Below the pieces are notes generated by a model. The model had not been told where the DNA came from, did not search any database, and saw nothing but the letters and a program-made list of their open reading frames with translations. DNA of 64,000 nucleotides from Halobellus salinus. Its GTDB lineage: Archaea > Halobacteriota > Halobacteria > Halobacteriales > Haloferacaceae. The translations under genes and the position numbers were made by a program. Where the stretch lies: assembly GCF_014646875.1 (NCBI RefSeq), contig NZ_BMOC01000016.1, positions 1-64,000 of the forward strand, given 5' to 3'. Below, piece after piece: positions 24,031 to 33,600 of this stretch. The number at the start of each line of letters is the position of its first letter. Position 1 is the stretch's first letter.

Positions 24031-26088
24031 TCAGAACGCGTCCTGTAGTTCCATCTCCGCCACCAGATCGTGAGGGGCGGTCCCCGACCGGATGCAGTCG
24101 AGGATCCGGAACGCGTCGCTCGGCGAGAGGAAGTGTCGGCAGACCGCATCGCCCAACGGCGTGGGTGCGAAGCCGTCGATGAACTCCCACTGGAGCAGTT
24201 TCCCGACCGCGTGTTTTGTGGGCACGTCACCAACCATCCGGTCGTTGAGCCGCTTTGCGTGCTTGCCGGCGACGACGACGTTTGCGAGGGTCTCCTCGGC
24301 GGCGGCGGTCTCGTCGTACCGGGTCGCGACGTCCTCCATATCGCCTTTCAGGAGCGTGAACGCCACCTCGTCTTCGGTCATCTCCATCGAGTTGTGGTAG
24401 CTGCAGTCGGGTTCGACGAGCAGGTAGACGGCCCCTTTGTCGTGGTAGTCCGGCCGGCCGGCCCGCCCGAGCATCTGCTCGAACTCCTGGACCGACAGCC
24501 ACTCGATGCCCATCGCCAGCGAGTCGAAGAGCACCTGCGAGGCGGGGAAGTCAACGCCGGCCGCGAGCGCGGCAGTCGTGACTACCGCCGCGAGGTCCTG
24601 GTTGCCGAACTGCCGCTCAACGCGCTTCCGCTGGCCGTAATCAAGGCCGGCGTGGTACGGCGCGGCGTCGTACTCCAGCTTCCGGGAGATTTGGTGACAC
24701 CGCCGGCGGGAGTTGGTGAAGACGATGGTCTGGCCGCGATACCCCTTCGACGATTCGGAATCGAACTCGCGTCTGACCAGCTTGTTGATGATGTCGGGCT
24801 TCTCCCGGCCGTCGGCGAAGGTGACGTGCCGCTCGATCGGAACCGGTCGCTCCTCGAACTCGATCAGCGTCGCGCGGAGCCGTTCGGCGAGCGACTCGGG
24901 GTTCCCGACGGTGGCCGAGAGGTAGACGTACTGCGCGCCGTCGTAGCCGCTTCGCTCCTTCGACCGCTCCTCGCAGTAGTATTTCAGCCGGCTGATGAGT
25001 CCGTCGAGCCGGTGGCCGCGGTCTTCCTCTTTCAGAGTGTGGATCTCGTCGATCACCACGGCTCCGATGTCGCCGAGTTCCTTGCCGGTCCGGAGCGCGT
25101 GGTCGATTCCCTCGTAGGTCCCGACCACGACGTCAGCGCTTGGGTCGAAGCGGTTCCCATCGTCGTTGATCCGGGAGGCGCCGACGCGGATGGTCACGTC
25201 GAGGACGTCGCCGTAGCGCTCCTCGAAATCCTCGTGTTTCTGGTTCGCGAGCGCGACCAACGGGACTAAAAAGAGCAGTTTCCCCTCCCCTTTCAGCGCC
25301 CGGTCGACCCCCGCGAGCTCGCCGACGAGGGTCTTGCCCGTCGCGGTCGCGCTCACGACCAGTTGGTCGCGCTCCTCGAACAGCCCGTTGTCGACCGCGA
25401 GCGACTGGACCGGTAGCAGCGTCTCGAATCGGTCCTCGGTCCGGCGCTGAAGCTCAGGGTGCAGATCCAGCGCCGCCGTCTCCACGGGATCGACCTCGTC
25501 AGTGGTGGCGCTGACGGTGTCGAACTTGGTGAGGTCCGGGTCGAGCCCGCCAGCAAGCAGGTTCGTGACGCGGTCGAGGTCCTGGGTTTCGAGGAGGAGG
25601 TCCTCGAGCCGATCTTGGGCCGCACCGGTCAGCCGACCCGACGCCGAGAGGTCGAGTTCGCGCTCTAACTCCCGTTTTGCGCAGTCGGGGCAGATGTGCT
25701 CGCGGTCAGTCGCGATCGCGGTCTCCGCTGTGATCGGGGAGTATCGCCCGTCCGACGCGCAGTACCGGCAGGTTCGGACCACGAGCGCCTCGAGTTGGTA
25801 GCCGTCGAGCATCTCGCGCAACTCGTTGCGGCGCCGCTTCGACGTCTGCTCGGAGATGCGGATCCGGGAGGCCCGCCTCGCGATCTCGACGAACTGGTCG
25901 GGGTCCCGAGGGTCTTCGGTCGACCCGCGCGTGAGCCGGAACTTTCCGGGACGCGGGCCTGCGTCGGTCTGCTTCAGAACCAGCCGTCCGCGGAGGACGC
26001 GCTCGCCATCCCGGCGGACGACCACGAGGAAGTCGTCGCCGGTCTCGTGGAGAAAGAGCGTGTCGACGCGACCGACCTGTTTGGACAC
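24031..26088 (-). CDS. Archaea-specific SF2 DEAD/DEAH-box helicase (COG1202-like)
   Basis: A 685-aa helicase. I prefer the GTG at 26088 (SKQVGRVDTLFLHETGDDFL) over the GTG at 26163 because the family-like sequence starts there. The N-terminal accessory region carries a zinc-ribbon: CRYCASDGRYSP and CPDCAKRELE. Helicase motifs: SATATGKTLVGELAG (Walker A), VPLVALANQKHEDF (Ia), VVIDEIHTL (DEIH box), YLSATVGNP (III), TIVFTNSRRRC (IV), TTAALAAGVDFPASQV (V) and QMLGRAGRPDYHDKG (VI). It ends in a winged-helix-like tail. It is likely a DNA or RNA helicase; no partner is adjacent. Confidence 0.88.
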   Translation of the reverse strand: MSKQVGRVDTLFLHETGDDFLVVVRRDGERVLRGRLVLKQTDAGPRPGKFRLTRGSTEDPRDPDQFVEIARRASRIRISEQTSKRRRNELREMLDGYQLEALVVRTCRYCASDGRYSPITAETAIATDREHICPDCAKRELERELDLSASGRLTGAAQDRLEDLLLETQDLDRVTNLLAGGLDPDLTKFDTVSATTDEVDPVETAALDLHPELQRRTEDRFETLLPVQSLAVDNGLFEERDQLVVSATATGKTLVGELAGVDRALKGEGKLLFLVPLVALANQKHEDFEERYGDVLDVTIRVGASRINDDGNRFDPSADVVVGTYEGIDHALRTGKELGDIGAVVIDEIHTLKEEDRGHRLDGLISRLKYYCEERSKERSGYDGAQYVYLSATVGNPESLAERLRATLIEFEERPVPIERHVTFADGREKPDIINKLVRREFDSESSKGYRGQTIVFTNSRRRCHQISRKLEYDAAPYHAGLDYGQRKRVERQFGNQDLAAVVTTAALAAGVDFPASQVLFDSLAMGIEWLSVQEFEQMLGRAGRPDYHDKGAVYLLVEPDCSYHNSMEMTEDEVAFTLLKGDMEDVATRYDETAAAEETLANVVVAGKHAKRLNDRMVGDVPTKHAVGKLLQWEFIDGFAPTPLGDAVCRHFLSPSDAFRILDCIRSGTAPHDLVAEMELQDAF

Positions 26089-26362
26089 GCTATCCGGTAT
26101 GGGGACGAGGTATTTCAGCGATTCGTCTCCGGGTGTGTCGGGAGTAGCGAACAGTCGGCACACCGCCGTGCCCGCGCCGGTGTGCCGAGCAACCGCTGCC
26201 CGGCGCGGGGCGGATGTCAGGTCACGGGCGGTGTGGTCCCGTTATCGAGCATATACCTCAGGGTCCGAACGCGCGACGACGCTTGGGACGGTCCCCGGGG
26301 CAGACCGGCTGATACCGTTGCGCGTGGCTGGAGTTAAGTTCCGGCGTTAATTACGTCAGAGT

Positions 26363-27538
26363 ATGCGCGGCATCCGCATCGGCAGCGCGTTCGGAATCCC
26401 GATCAGGCTCGATCTCACGTTCCTGCTTGTGCTACCGCTCTTCGCGTGGCTGATCGGCAGCGACATCGCGTCGCTGGCCGGCGTCGTCAACGGCCTGTTC
26501 GGGTCGGGTATCGACCCGGAGGTGCTCACGTCGGGGTCGGTGCGGTGGGTGCTCGGATCGGCGGCGGCGATCGGGCTCTTCTTGTGTGTGCTGCTCCACG
26601 AATTCGGCCACTCGGTGGTGGCGATGCGGTACGGCTACGGGATCGAGTCGATCACGCTTTGGCTGTTCGGTGGCGTGGCGCGCTTTACCGAGCTGCCCGA
26701 AAACTGGAGACAGGAGTTCACCATCGCCGTCGCAGGGCCGGTCGTCAGCCTCGCGTTGGGGGTGATCGCGTACCTCGGATTTCTGGTGCTGCCGACGACG
26801 CTTGACCCGATCAAGTTCGTCGTCGGTTACCTCGCGTTGACGAATGTCGTCCTCGCGGTGTTCAATATGCTTCCGGGGTTCCCGATGGACGGAGGACGGG
26901 TCCTCAGAGCGCTCTTGGCCCGGACTCGCCCGCACGCGCAGGCGACTAAGATCGCCGCGGAGGTCGGGAAGGTCTTCGCCTTCTTGCTCGGGATCTTCGG
27001 CCTCTTCACCAACCTCTTTCTCATCGCCTTGGCCTTTTTCATCTACATTGGCGCCTCCTCGGAGGCCCAACAGACCGTCATGAAGGCCGCTTTCGAGGGC
27101 GTGACCGTCCGGGACGTCATGACCCGCCGGGGGGACCTCGACACCGTCCGCACCGACACCAGCATCGCGGAGCTCTTAGACCGGATGTTAACCGACCGCC
27201 ACACCGGATATCCGGTGATGCAGAACGGCCGGCTGGTCGGGGTGGTGACACTCGACGACGCCCGGTCGATCAAAGAGGTTGAACGCGACGCTTACCGCGT
27301 TGAGGACGTTATGTCCGCGGAACTGAGCACCGTCACTCCCGACGCCGACGCCATGACCGCGCTCCAGCAGATGCAGGAAAAGAAGGTCGGCCGGCTCCCG
27401 GTGGTCGACGAGACGGGCGAGATCGTCGGGCTGATCTCGCGGTCGGACCTCGTCACGGCGTTCAACGTCATCCAATCGCGGGGGGCGATCCCGTCGCTAT
27501 CCATCGGTGATGCAGCTGACCTGCCGAACCCCAGGTAG
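26363..27538 (+). CDS. Site-2-protease-like M50 metallopeptidase with CBS pair
   Basis: A 391-aa membrane protease. The zinc site is LLHEFGHSVVAMRYGY (HExxH, about residue 77) with the third ligand Asp in NMLPGFPMDGGRVLRALLA (about 174). Six hydrophobic segments span residues 10-235. Two CBS domains follow: TVRDVMTRRGDLDTVRTDTS and VVTLDDARSIKE (about 247-310), then VEDVMSAELSTVTPDADAMT and GLISRSDLV (about 312-370). The CBS pair probably senses an adenine nucleotide and gates intramembrane proteolysis. The substrate is unknown. Confidence 0.93.
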   Translation: MRGIRIGSAFGIPIRLDLTFLLVLPLFAWLIGSDIASLAGVVNGLFGSGIDPEVLTSGSVRWVLGSAAAIGLFLCVLLHEFGHSVVAMRYGYGIESITLWLFGGVARFTELPENWRQEFTIAVAGPVVSLALGVIAYLGFLVLPTTLDPIKFVVGYLALTNVVLAVFNMLPGFPMDGGRVLRALLARTRPHAQATKIAAEVGKVFAFLLGIFGLFTNLFLIALAFFIYIGASSEAQQTVMKAAFEGVTVRDVMTRRGDLDTVRTDTSIAELLDRMLTDRHTGYPVMQNGRLVGVVTLDDARSIKEVERDAYRVEDVMSAELSTVTPDADAMTALQQMQEKKVGRLPVVDETGEIVGLISRSDLVTAFNVIQSRGAIPSLSIGDAADLPNPR

Positions 27539-27544
27539 CCGGGG

Positions 27545-28321
27545 TCAACCGGATTCGGCCGGGTTTCGAGTGTCGTTGTCCGCGGCGCTCTCCGACGCCG
27601 ATTCAAGCGAAATCTCCGCCCGTTCGCGGAGCCACGACACCGCCTCGGACACCGTGGCGTTGCCGCCGCCGGTGACCGTGATCCGCGTCCGGTCGGCACG
27701 CTGGTTCGGGTAGCTGCCGACGCGAACCTCGAACCGCTCGGTGAGTTCCCCCAGCGGCGACGCCAGCGCGCCTTCGGGCTCCGGCGAGTACACTGTCCGA
27801 GTGACCACGTCGCCCGCGAAGTCGCCGGCGACGTTGTCGAAGACGGCTTTCATCTCCTCGGGGATCCCCGGGAGGACGTAGACGTTGTCGGCCACACACC
27901 CCGGCGCGAGCCCTTCGGAGTTCGGGATCGGCGTCGCGTTCGCGGGCATCGACGCGTACCACTCCGGACGGAGCTCGAAGCCGAGATCGGGGTTCTCCTC
28001 GTAGATCCGGTCGATCTTCTCTCCGACCTCCGTCTCGGCGAGGGGGTCAACGATCAACTCCCGATCGAGCCCCGCGGCGACAGCGGGCATCGTCACGTCG
28101 TCGGGCGTCCCGCCGAGCCCGCCGGTCACGAGCACGGCGTCGAACTCCGCGGCCCACGCCCTGATCCGTGCTGCGACGACCGGTTCGTCGTCCGGGACGA
28201 CAATGACCCGCGCTACGTTGACGCCACGGTCGGCCAGTGCCGCAGCCAGCCACGTCGCGTTCGTGTTTTCGATGTCGCCTGCGAGCAGTTCGTTGCCCAC
28301 GGTGACGATGGCAGCGTTCAT
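27545..28321 (-). CDS. CinA/MoaB-like molybdopterin-binding-fold protein
   Basis: A 258-aa protein. The COG1058 (competence/damage-inducible CinA N-terminal) domain fills residues 1-170: AAIVTVGNELLAGDIENTNA, DAVLVTGGLGGTPDDVTMPA and VADNVYVLPGIPEEMKAVFD. Residues 175-245 form a second small domain (RFEVRVGSYPNQRADRTRIT). The C-terminal nicotinamide-nucleotide amidohydrolase domain of full CinA is absent. Relatives have ADP-ribose or NMN pyrophosphatase activity; here the role is inferred only. It is convergent with the M50 protease gene. Confidence 0.85.
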   Translation of the reverse strand: MNAAIVTVGNELLAGDIENTNATWLAAALADRGVNVARVIVVPDDEPVVAARIRAWAAEFDAVLVTGGLGGTPDDVTMPAVAAGLDRELIVDPLAETEVGEKIDRIYEENPDLGFELRPEWYASMPANATPIPNSEGLAPGCVADNVYVLPGIPEEMKAVFDNVAGDFAGDVVTRTVYSPEPEGALASPLGELTERFEVRVGSYPNQRADRTRITVTGGGNATVSEAVSWLRERAEISLESASESAADNDTRNPAESG

Positions 28322-28409
28322 ATGTTCCCGTGTGTGGGTAGCGATTTAATACCGGCCTTTGCACACGGCGAAACGGAACATCCATATTCTCCGGCGTGAA
28401 TCCGGAGGT

Positions 28410-28598
28410 ATGACACTATTCGACAACACCCGCGTGCTCGTTGGCATCGCGCTCATCCTCGTTGGGTCGGTGCTTTTCGTGCCGGCGATACTACCGAACG
28501 CTTCGACGGTTTCGACATACGCGCTCGTCCCGGCGGCGTTGCTCCTTACCGCCGGGACGTGGCTCGTGGGCACGTCCAGTGATTCGTCGGCGGTGTGA
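28410..28598 (+). CDS. Small two-helix membrane protein
   Basis: A 62-aa protein with two hydrophobic segments, VLVGIALILVGSVLFVPAIL and ALVPAALLLTAGTWLVG, joined by a short loop. I chose the ATG at 28410 since upstream in-frame residues run into the divergent promoter region. The stop lies in a 38-bp tandem duplication. No family is recognised. Low complexity and small size leave some doubt, but codon usage and hydropathy look real. Confidence 0.6.
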   Translation: MTLFDNTRVLVGIALILVGSVLFVPAILPNASTVSTYALVPAALLLTAGTWLVGTSSDSSAV

Positions 28599-28645
28599 GT
28601 ATATGTAGCACGTCCAGTGATTCGTCGGCGGTGTGAGTATATGTA
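28570..28645. repeat. 38-bp perfect tandem duplication
   Basis: The copies 28570-28607 and 28608-28645 are identical. The first holds the last codons and stop of the small membrane protein; the second is an untranslated duplicate. The unit ends in GTATATGTA, so the duplication also doubles a TATA-like sequence upstream of the next gene (28679). Confidence 0.92.
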
Positions 28646-28678
28646 AGTTTATTGTGTACGGCCACGTTAACTCAGTGT

Positions 28679-28921
28679 ATGATCGCCGAAATACGTCGCG
28701 CGAACAGGGGGACACGGGTCCAGTATGTTATGATGGTAATCTTCGGAGGCCTCTGCGTCCTCGCGGCGTTCGCGCCGTTTCAGGACAGCATCAGGATCAC
28801 GACCGTCGGAACACTGTTCGGCTTCACCGCAGGCCTGTGGGTCTCGCACCTGATACAGGTGCTCAGGCGGGCTATCGACGCACAGGAGTCGAACGCCCCG
28901 GCCGCCGCCGAGACACAGTGA
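28679..28921 (+). CDS. Small membrane protein, function unknown
   Basis: An 80-aa protein. The ATG at 28679 is chosen because a TATA-like TATATGTAAG (about 28639-28648) precedes it and the upstream codons are in the tandem duplicate. Two hydrophobic segments are seen: VQYVMMVIFGGLCVLAAFAP and TVGTLFGFTAGLWVSHLIQV. Charged termini and an Ala-rich tail follow. Its stop overlaps the next start (GTGA), so the two genes are translationally coupled. No homologue is recognised. Confidence 0.6.
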   Translation: MIAEIRRANRGTRVQYVMMVIFGGLCVLAAFAPFQDSIRITTVGTLFGFTAGLWVSHLIQVLRRAIDAQESNAPAAAETQ

Positions 28922-29811
28922 CTCAGCCCGAACCACGCTCACAGCCGGAGGAACCGTCGGGGCAACCCACGTTTCTCAGAGGGATCGAGTTTCTCACCGG
29001 ACCGGACCCAAACCTCGGCTCGTTCCTGCTCGTAATCGGGATCGTTACGTGTGTGTTCATCGCGCTGTTCCAGTTCACGATGTCCGCTCCGGTGTCGCAC
29101 CTGCTCACCGCCGGTGTGATCACCATCACGGTCGTCAGTGCCGGCTTCGCCGCCCTGCTCGACTCGCTGAACTACTTCGACCAGTCAACCGAGTCCACGT
29201 CCCGGGCCGATCCGGAGCCGGTGGGGAACAGCAAGCCGTGGGTTCCTGAGGGGAAGGTCTCGGCGGCGTTACCCCCGATGATCAACTTCGACGAGGAACT
29301 CAGCGAGTTGCAGGCGCATTTCGACGGGGAGCTCCCCAGCCAGTTGACGGCCTTCGTTGAGGATTACCGACGGTTGAAGACCAACCCATCAAACCGGATG
29401 ACGATTGCGAGTGACCTCCGTGCGGACCTGAACCCTGTGGGGGTGACACTCGATGAGGGCACCCCCGAGTACGAACTCTACGAACAGATCAGCGATGGTC
29501 TGTTCCGATATATCGGCGACAGCGCCGACCACCTCACCGTCGCCGATACCACCTGCCGCGACGCGGCCGGTCAGCCACAGGACATCGCAGCGGTCGCCGG
29601 CGACCTCGCTGTCTTCGATTTCTCGGTGCACAACGAGGGCGAAGCGACGGATGTTGAGGTGGTCGCCGAGTTTTACGACGGCGACGAGTCGCTGTCGAGT
29701 TGGACCGGGTCGTTGAAATCTGTGAGTCCGGCGGCGACTGAGACCATCTCGACCAACATCTACGTCCCGGAATCGGCGGACCGGATACGTACCGACGCCC
29801 GACCCGCCTAA
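28918..29811 (+). CDS. Membrane-anchored protein with C-terminal Ig-like domain
   Basis: A 297-aa protein starting at a GTG overlapping the previous stop. Residues 30-85 hold two hydrophobic segments (LGSFLLVIGIVTCVFIALFQ, LLTAGVITITVVSAGFAALL). Residues 110-200 are predicted soluble and mainly helical. The last 85 residues (AVAGDLAVFDFSVHNEGEAT, DVEVVAEFYDGDESLSSWTG) resemble a CARDB-like beta-sandwich. It seems specific to haloarchaea; no function is assigned. It is coupled to the 80-aa membrane protein. Confidence 0.6.
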   Translation: MTQPEPRSQPEEPSGQPTFLRGIEFLTGPDPNLGSFLLVIGIVTCVFIALFQFTMSAPVSHLLTAGVITITVVSAGFAALLDSLNYFDQSTESTSRADPEPVGNSKPWVPEGKVSAALPPMINFDEELSELQAHFDGELPSQLTAFVEDYRRLKTNPSNRMTIASDLRADLNPVGVTLDEGTPEYELYEQISDGLFRYIGDSADHLTVADTTCRDAAGQPQDIAAVAGDLAVFDFSVHNEGEATDVEVVAEFYDGDESLSSWTGSLKSVSPAATETISTNIYVPESADRIRTDARPA

Positions 29812-30608
29812 GACTGCCGATAGGGGACCGAGGAGGACGGTCAGCGACGTTCCCGGATCACCGGTCGCGTCGCCTCCCCGTCTGGTCGGTGTCGGCACCG
29901 ACGCCGAAACGGCGGCCGGGGCTCCGACCCCACCGACCGGCGCGCTCCTCCTGCTGTCCTGCGTCACGTTGGGGAACGCTCTCGCGGTGCTTTCGGTTCG
30001 TCGGTTGTGCCCATCCCTCGTGACGGGCGTTTTGCCGCCCGTACGCCGCTCGGTACGGTTTCTGAGCGCGGTCGGTGGTGTGGGTTCGCAGGGATTGCCG
30101 CCGCAGTTCAATTCCGTCGTGTCCAGTCGGTCGACCGCAACCGTGTCACCCGACCGGCGGGTGATGGTCGCGCTGTGGGTGTCTGTATCGTACCAACTCA
30201 GATAGTTTTTGGCGTCCGGACGGTCGCCGGTCCCGACTCACTGCTCCGGCGGTGCTGGCGCGGTCGCTCCGGCGGTGCTGGCGCGGTCGCTCCGGCGTGG
30301 CTTCGGCAGGTGTGTGAGTGTGGACAACGTTCCCCAGCCCCGTCCGACGCCGGACGCACACGGGGAGTGCCAACCCAACCGCGGGCCGTGAACAGCGTAC
30401 ACCCGGTCGAGAGCAAGTGAGACACTGGCAGCCACACAAAACATATGTCCCCGTATTGTGTCCGATTTACTTGGACAGTCGGGTCGCGGTCGCCCTGTGG
30501 CGGGTGCCCGCGGGTCTGGCTGACGCTCCCGTTCCCGTAGGCTTCCGCCGCGGCCGACACGCCCCCGCTCGGACGCCTTCCGCCGACCCGAACTCCCCGC
30601 CCTCAACT
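29812..30608. other. Gene-free interval upstream of surface protein gene
   Basis: About 800 bp without a recognisable gene. A plus-strand stretch near 29890-30000 could encode GTDAETAAGAPTPPTGALLL followed by hydrophobic residues, but there is no good start and no family. A 23-bp tandem repeat lies at 30243-30297. The surface-protein promoter should lie here; no TATA box close to the ATG at 30609 is evident, so a leader of 100 nt or more is possible. Confidence 0.5.
30243..30297. repeat. 23-bp x2.4 tandem repeat
   Basis: Units 30243-30265 and 30266-30288 (GCTCCGGCGGTGCTGGCGCG plus GTC) are identical and followed by a 9-bp partial copy. The array lies in the non-coding interval upstream of the surface glycoprotein gene. 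Confidence 0.9.
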
Positions 30609-33600
30609 ATGACACGCCTCACTCCACGGATTCACGCGGTGTTGCTCGCAGCGCTGATCGTTCTCTCGGTCGTCGCCGGTAGCATCGCGTTTACCGGATC
30701 GACTGTCGGCATCAGCGACGGCGACGTGTCGGCTGAGGAGGCGATCAGTCCGACCGATCCCGGCGAGGATAGCACAGTGACGTTCTCGTTCAACTACTCG
30801 TTTAGCAACGTCGACACGTCCGGCACCACGACCCTCGAGCTTTCGACGCCGTCGGATTTCACCGTCGAGAGCACAACCGCCAGTATGACCAACGCCTCCG
30901 GGGCCGTGGTGCAGCAGGCGTCGGTCAACGGCAACGCGGACGGAATCGAAGTCACTGCCAGTCCGTCGACCTCGACGGTGTATCTCAACGGCACTGTCGA
31001 TATCACGACGCCTTCGGTCGACACTAATACCGATGCGGACATCGATATCACCGGCGACGACGGCACCGGAACCGGCACGCTGACCGAGACGATCATCGTA
31101 CAGGCCGACTTTGCGGTCTCTGACGTCAACGCGTTCTCTCCCACAACGGTCGACGAGAACACCGACAACAAATACACCATCAACTACTCGTTCACCGGAG
31201 TCAACACTACTGGGACGACTGACCTTTCGATTTCGACACAGAGCGACCTCAGTATCAAGAATCCTGACATAGCCATGTTGGACGCCAGTGGTAACGTACT
31301 CGATAGGAACGATACGAGTGGTACCACCCAGACGGTGTCCGTCAGCAGCAACCCCCCCACCGATGTCGTGTATGTCAGCGGTATTTTGACCGTCGCTTCC
31401 GCACCCGTCGACAGGGATACAACGAGCGATATCACGATCAATGGAACCGACAACGACGGGGATGACGCGTCAAAGACGGAGCAGTTCACGATAGAGAATA
31501 CGGCGCTCACTGCGAGCACTGTTTCGTCGTTCAGCCCGAACAAGGCCGACGAGCAGACCACGAACCAGCACGCGTTCAACTACTCCTTCACCAACCTCAG
31601 CACGGGGGACACCACGTTCGAGTTGTCCGGGCCGTCGGGGTCGACGATTACCGACACCGACCTCGAAATCACGGACCCGTCCGGAACGACGCTGAACGCG
31701 ACGCCGGACGTGAGCGGTAACAGTTTAAGTATCGTCGACGACACCGGAGCGTCGACGGTGTATCTCGTGGGGACGGTCAATCTGACCAGCCCCGAAATCC
31801 CCGAAGACCAGGAGGACAAGACGTACGACGTCACCGCGAGCGCGAACGACCCCGGCGGGAGCGCCTCCGTGACGAACCCGCTGACAGTCGAGTTCGTCGG
31901 TGGGGGACAACCCGGTGATCCCGAACTCGAAAGCGCGATCCAGTACGTCCAGTCCGACGACACACCCGCCGTTGAGGTCGCGTTCTCCGAGGACGTCGAG
32001 AACTTCAGGTCGAACTTCGAGCTGTACGTTGAGGGCGAGGGTCAGTTGACCGGCGGCCAAGTCCAAGTTACCTCAAGCGAGATCCGGTCGATTTCCGAAG
32101 CGCGCGGCCGTGCCGTTATTGTACTCGATCAGTCGTACAGTTCCTCGATGACCCTCCAATTGAATAGCGGGATCCAAGACACCGACGGCAACGTCTTAGT
32201 CTCCGGCGACACCGGCAACACCTCGGTCCGGTTCGCGCCGACCTCCGTGGCCGCCAACGAGGACGTGACGGCCTACCAGGGCGCGAACGTCTCGATCGTC
32301 GCCTCGGCGTCGAACACAGGCGTCGTAGTCGAGGGTACCGAGAGTGATACCGACGACTACTTCTTCGACGGATCCACCGGCACCAACAGCCGGATCTTCG
32401 TCTTCTCGACCGCCGACCGGAACGCCGGCGACTACGAGGCCGACATCGACGGCGAGGGGACGGCCGACATCACGGTTCGAGGCCTCGGACTCGCCGTCAA
32501 CATCGACGACCGGAACGTCACGAACCTCCAGGCACTCGAAGGGACCGTTGAGGCCCGGTCCGGCGGCCGACCCGTTCGACTCGAATTCCTCGACGAGAAC
32601 GGCGACCCCGTCGACGAGGTCGACGACCGGATCGTGAGCCTCTCCGGGCAGGGCGAACACGAGTTCAGCTACGACCTCGAATCCCTGGCGGCCGAAACCG
32701 GCGAGTATCTGATCCGCGCGACCGACACCACCTCCGGCGTCTCAGTGGAGTCAGACACCGTCGTCGTCCGGGAGGCGGGCGACACCGAGGCCACATTCCC
32801 CGGTGGCACCATCACCGAAGCGCGGGGTGACGTGGCGACGATCCCGATCGAACTGGCCAACACCCGCGAGGCAACCCTGACGATCGGCGGGGAGAACCTC
32901 GGGTTCGAGTCGAACGTGACCGTCCGCGACGACGACCAGGACGGGGAGGTCACCGTCTACTTCAACACCTACGCGGCGTCGACAGCCAGCGAGGGTGACC
33001 TCGGCAGCAACAACGACGTGTTCAGCGTCGGCGACGACGACGAGGTCGTCAGCAGCGACGTCTCCATCGGGGTCTCGAACCTCCTCGACGCGGAGTCGTA
33101 CGACATGTCGGTGTCGGCTGAGGGGCGGGAGACCGACGTCGACCTCCTGGTGTTGGAGCCGCGCGATACCACCGCGATCCGCACCTGGACCGCGCCGCAG
33201 AACCGCTACGGCGACCTCGACGCCGCCGGGGACGTCCGCGAGGGCGACGGCGGGTGGCTGACCCGGACCGACGAGGTCGCGGTCGGCGACACCGTCGTCT
33301 ACGAGATCCAGGCGTCCGGGCTCGAGGGGCCGCTCGACGCCCGCAACGAGGACACCGTCACCTCGGAGTTCTACGACTTCGCGAACGGCTCCGAGAGCGA
33401 TCCTGCGGCGCAGTTCGCGGTGGCTCAGGAGAATCCCGGACCCAATCAGAACCCGCTGCTCCTGCGACTGAACGGGTCGAACAGCCGCGTCGTGGCCGAC
33501 TCCCAAAACAACAGCTACTACGTGGTAACGCGCACGGGCGCGGACGGCCCAAGCGCGGTCGAAGACGATGACGACGACGGGGCGATCGACCCCGGCGAGA

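Noticed and set aside
30318-30608. N-terminal extension of the surface protein to 30318
   Set aside because: The S-layer-type signal peptide begins at the ATG at 30609; the upstream residues are Arg/Pro-rich and would bury the signal.
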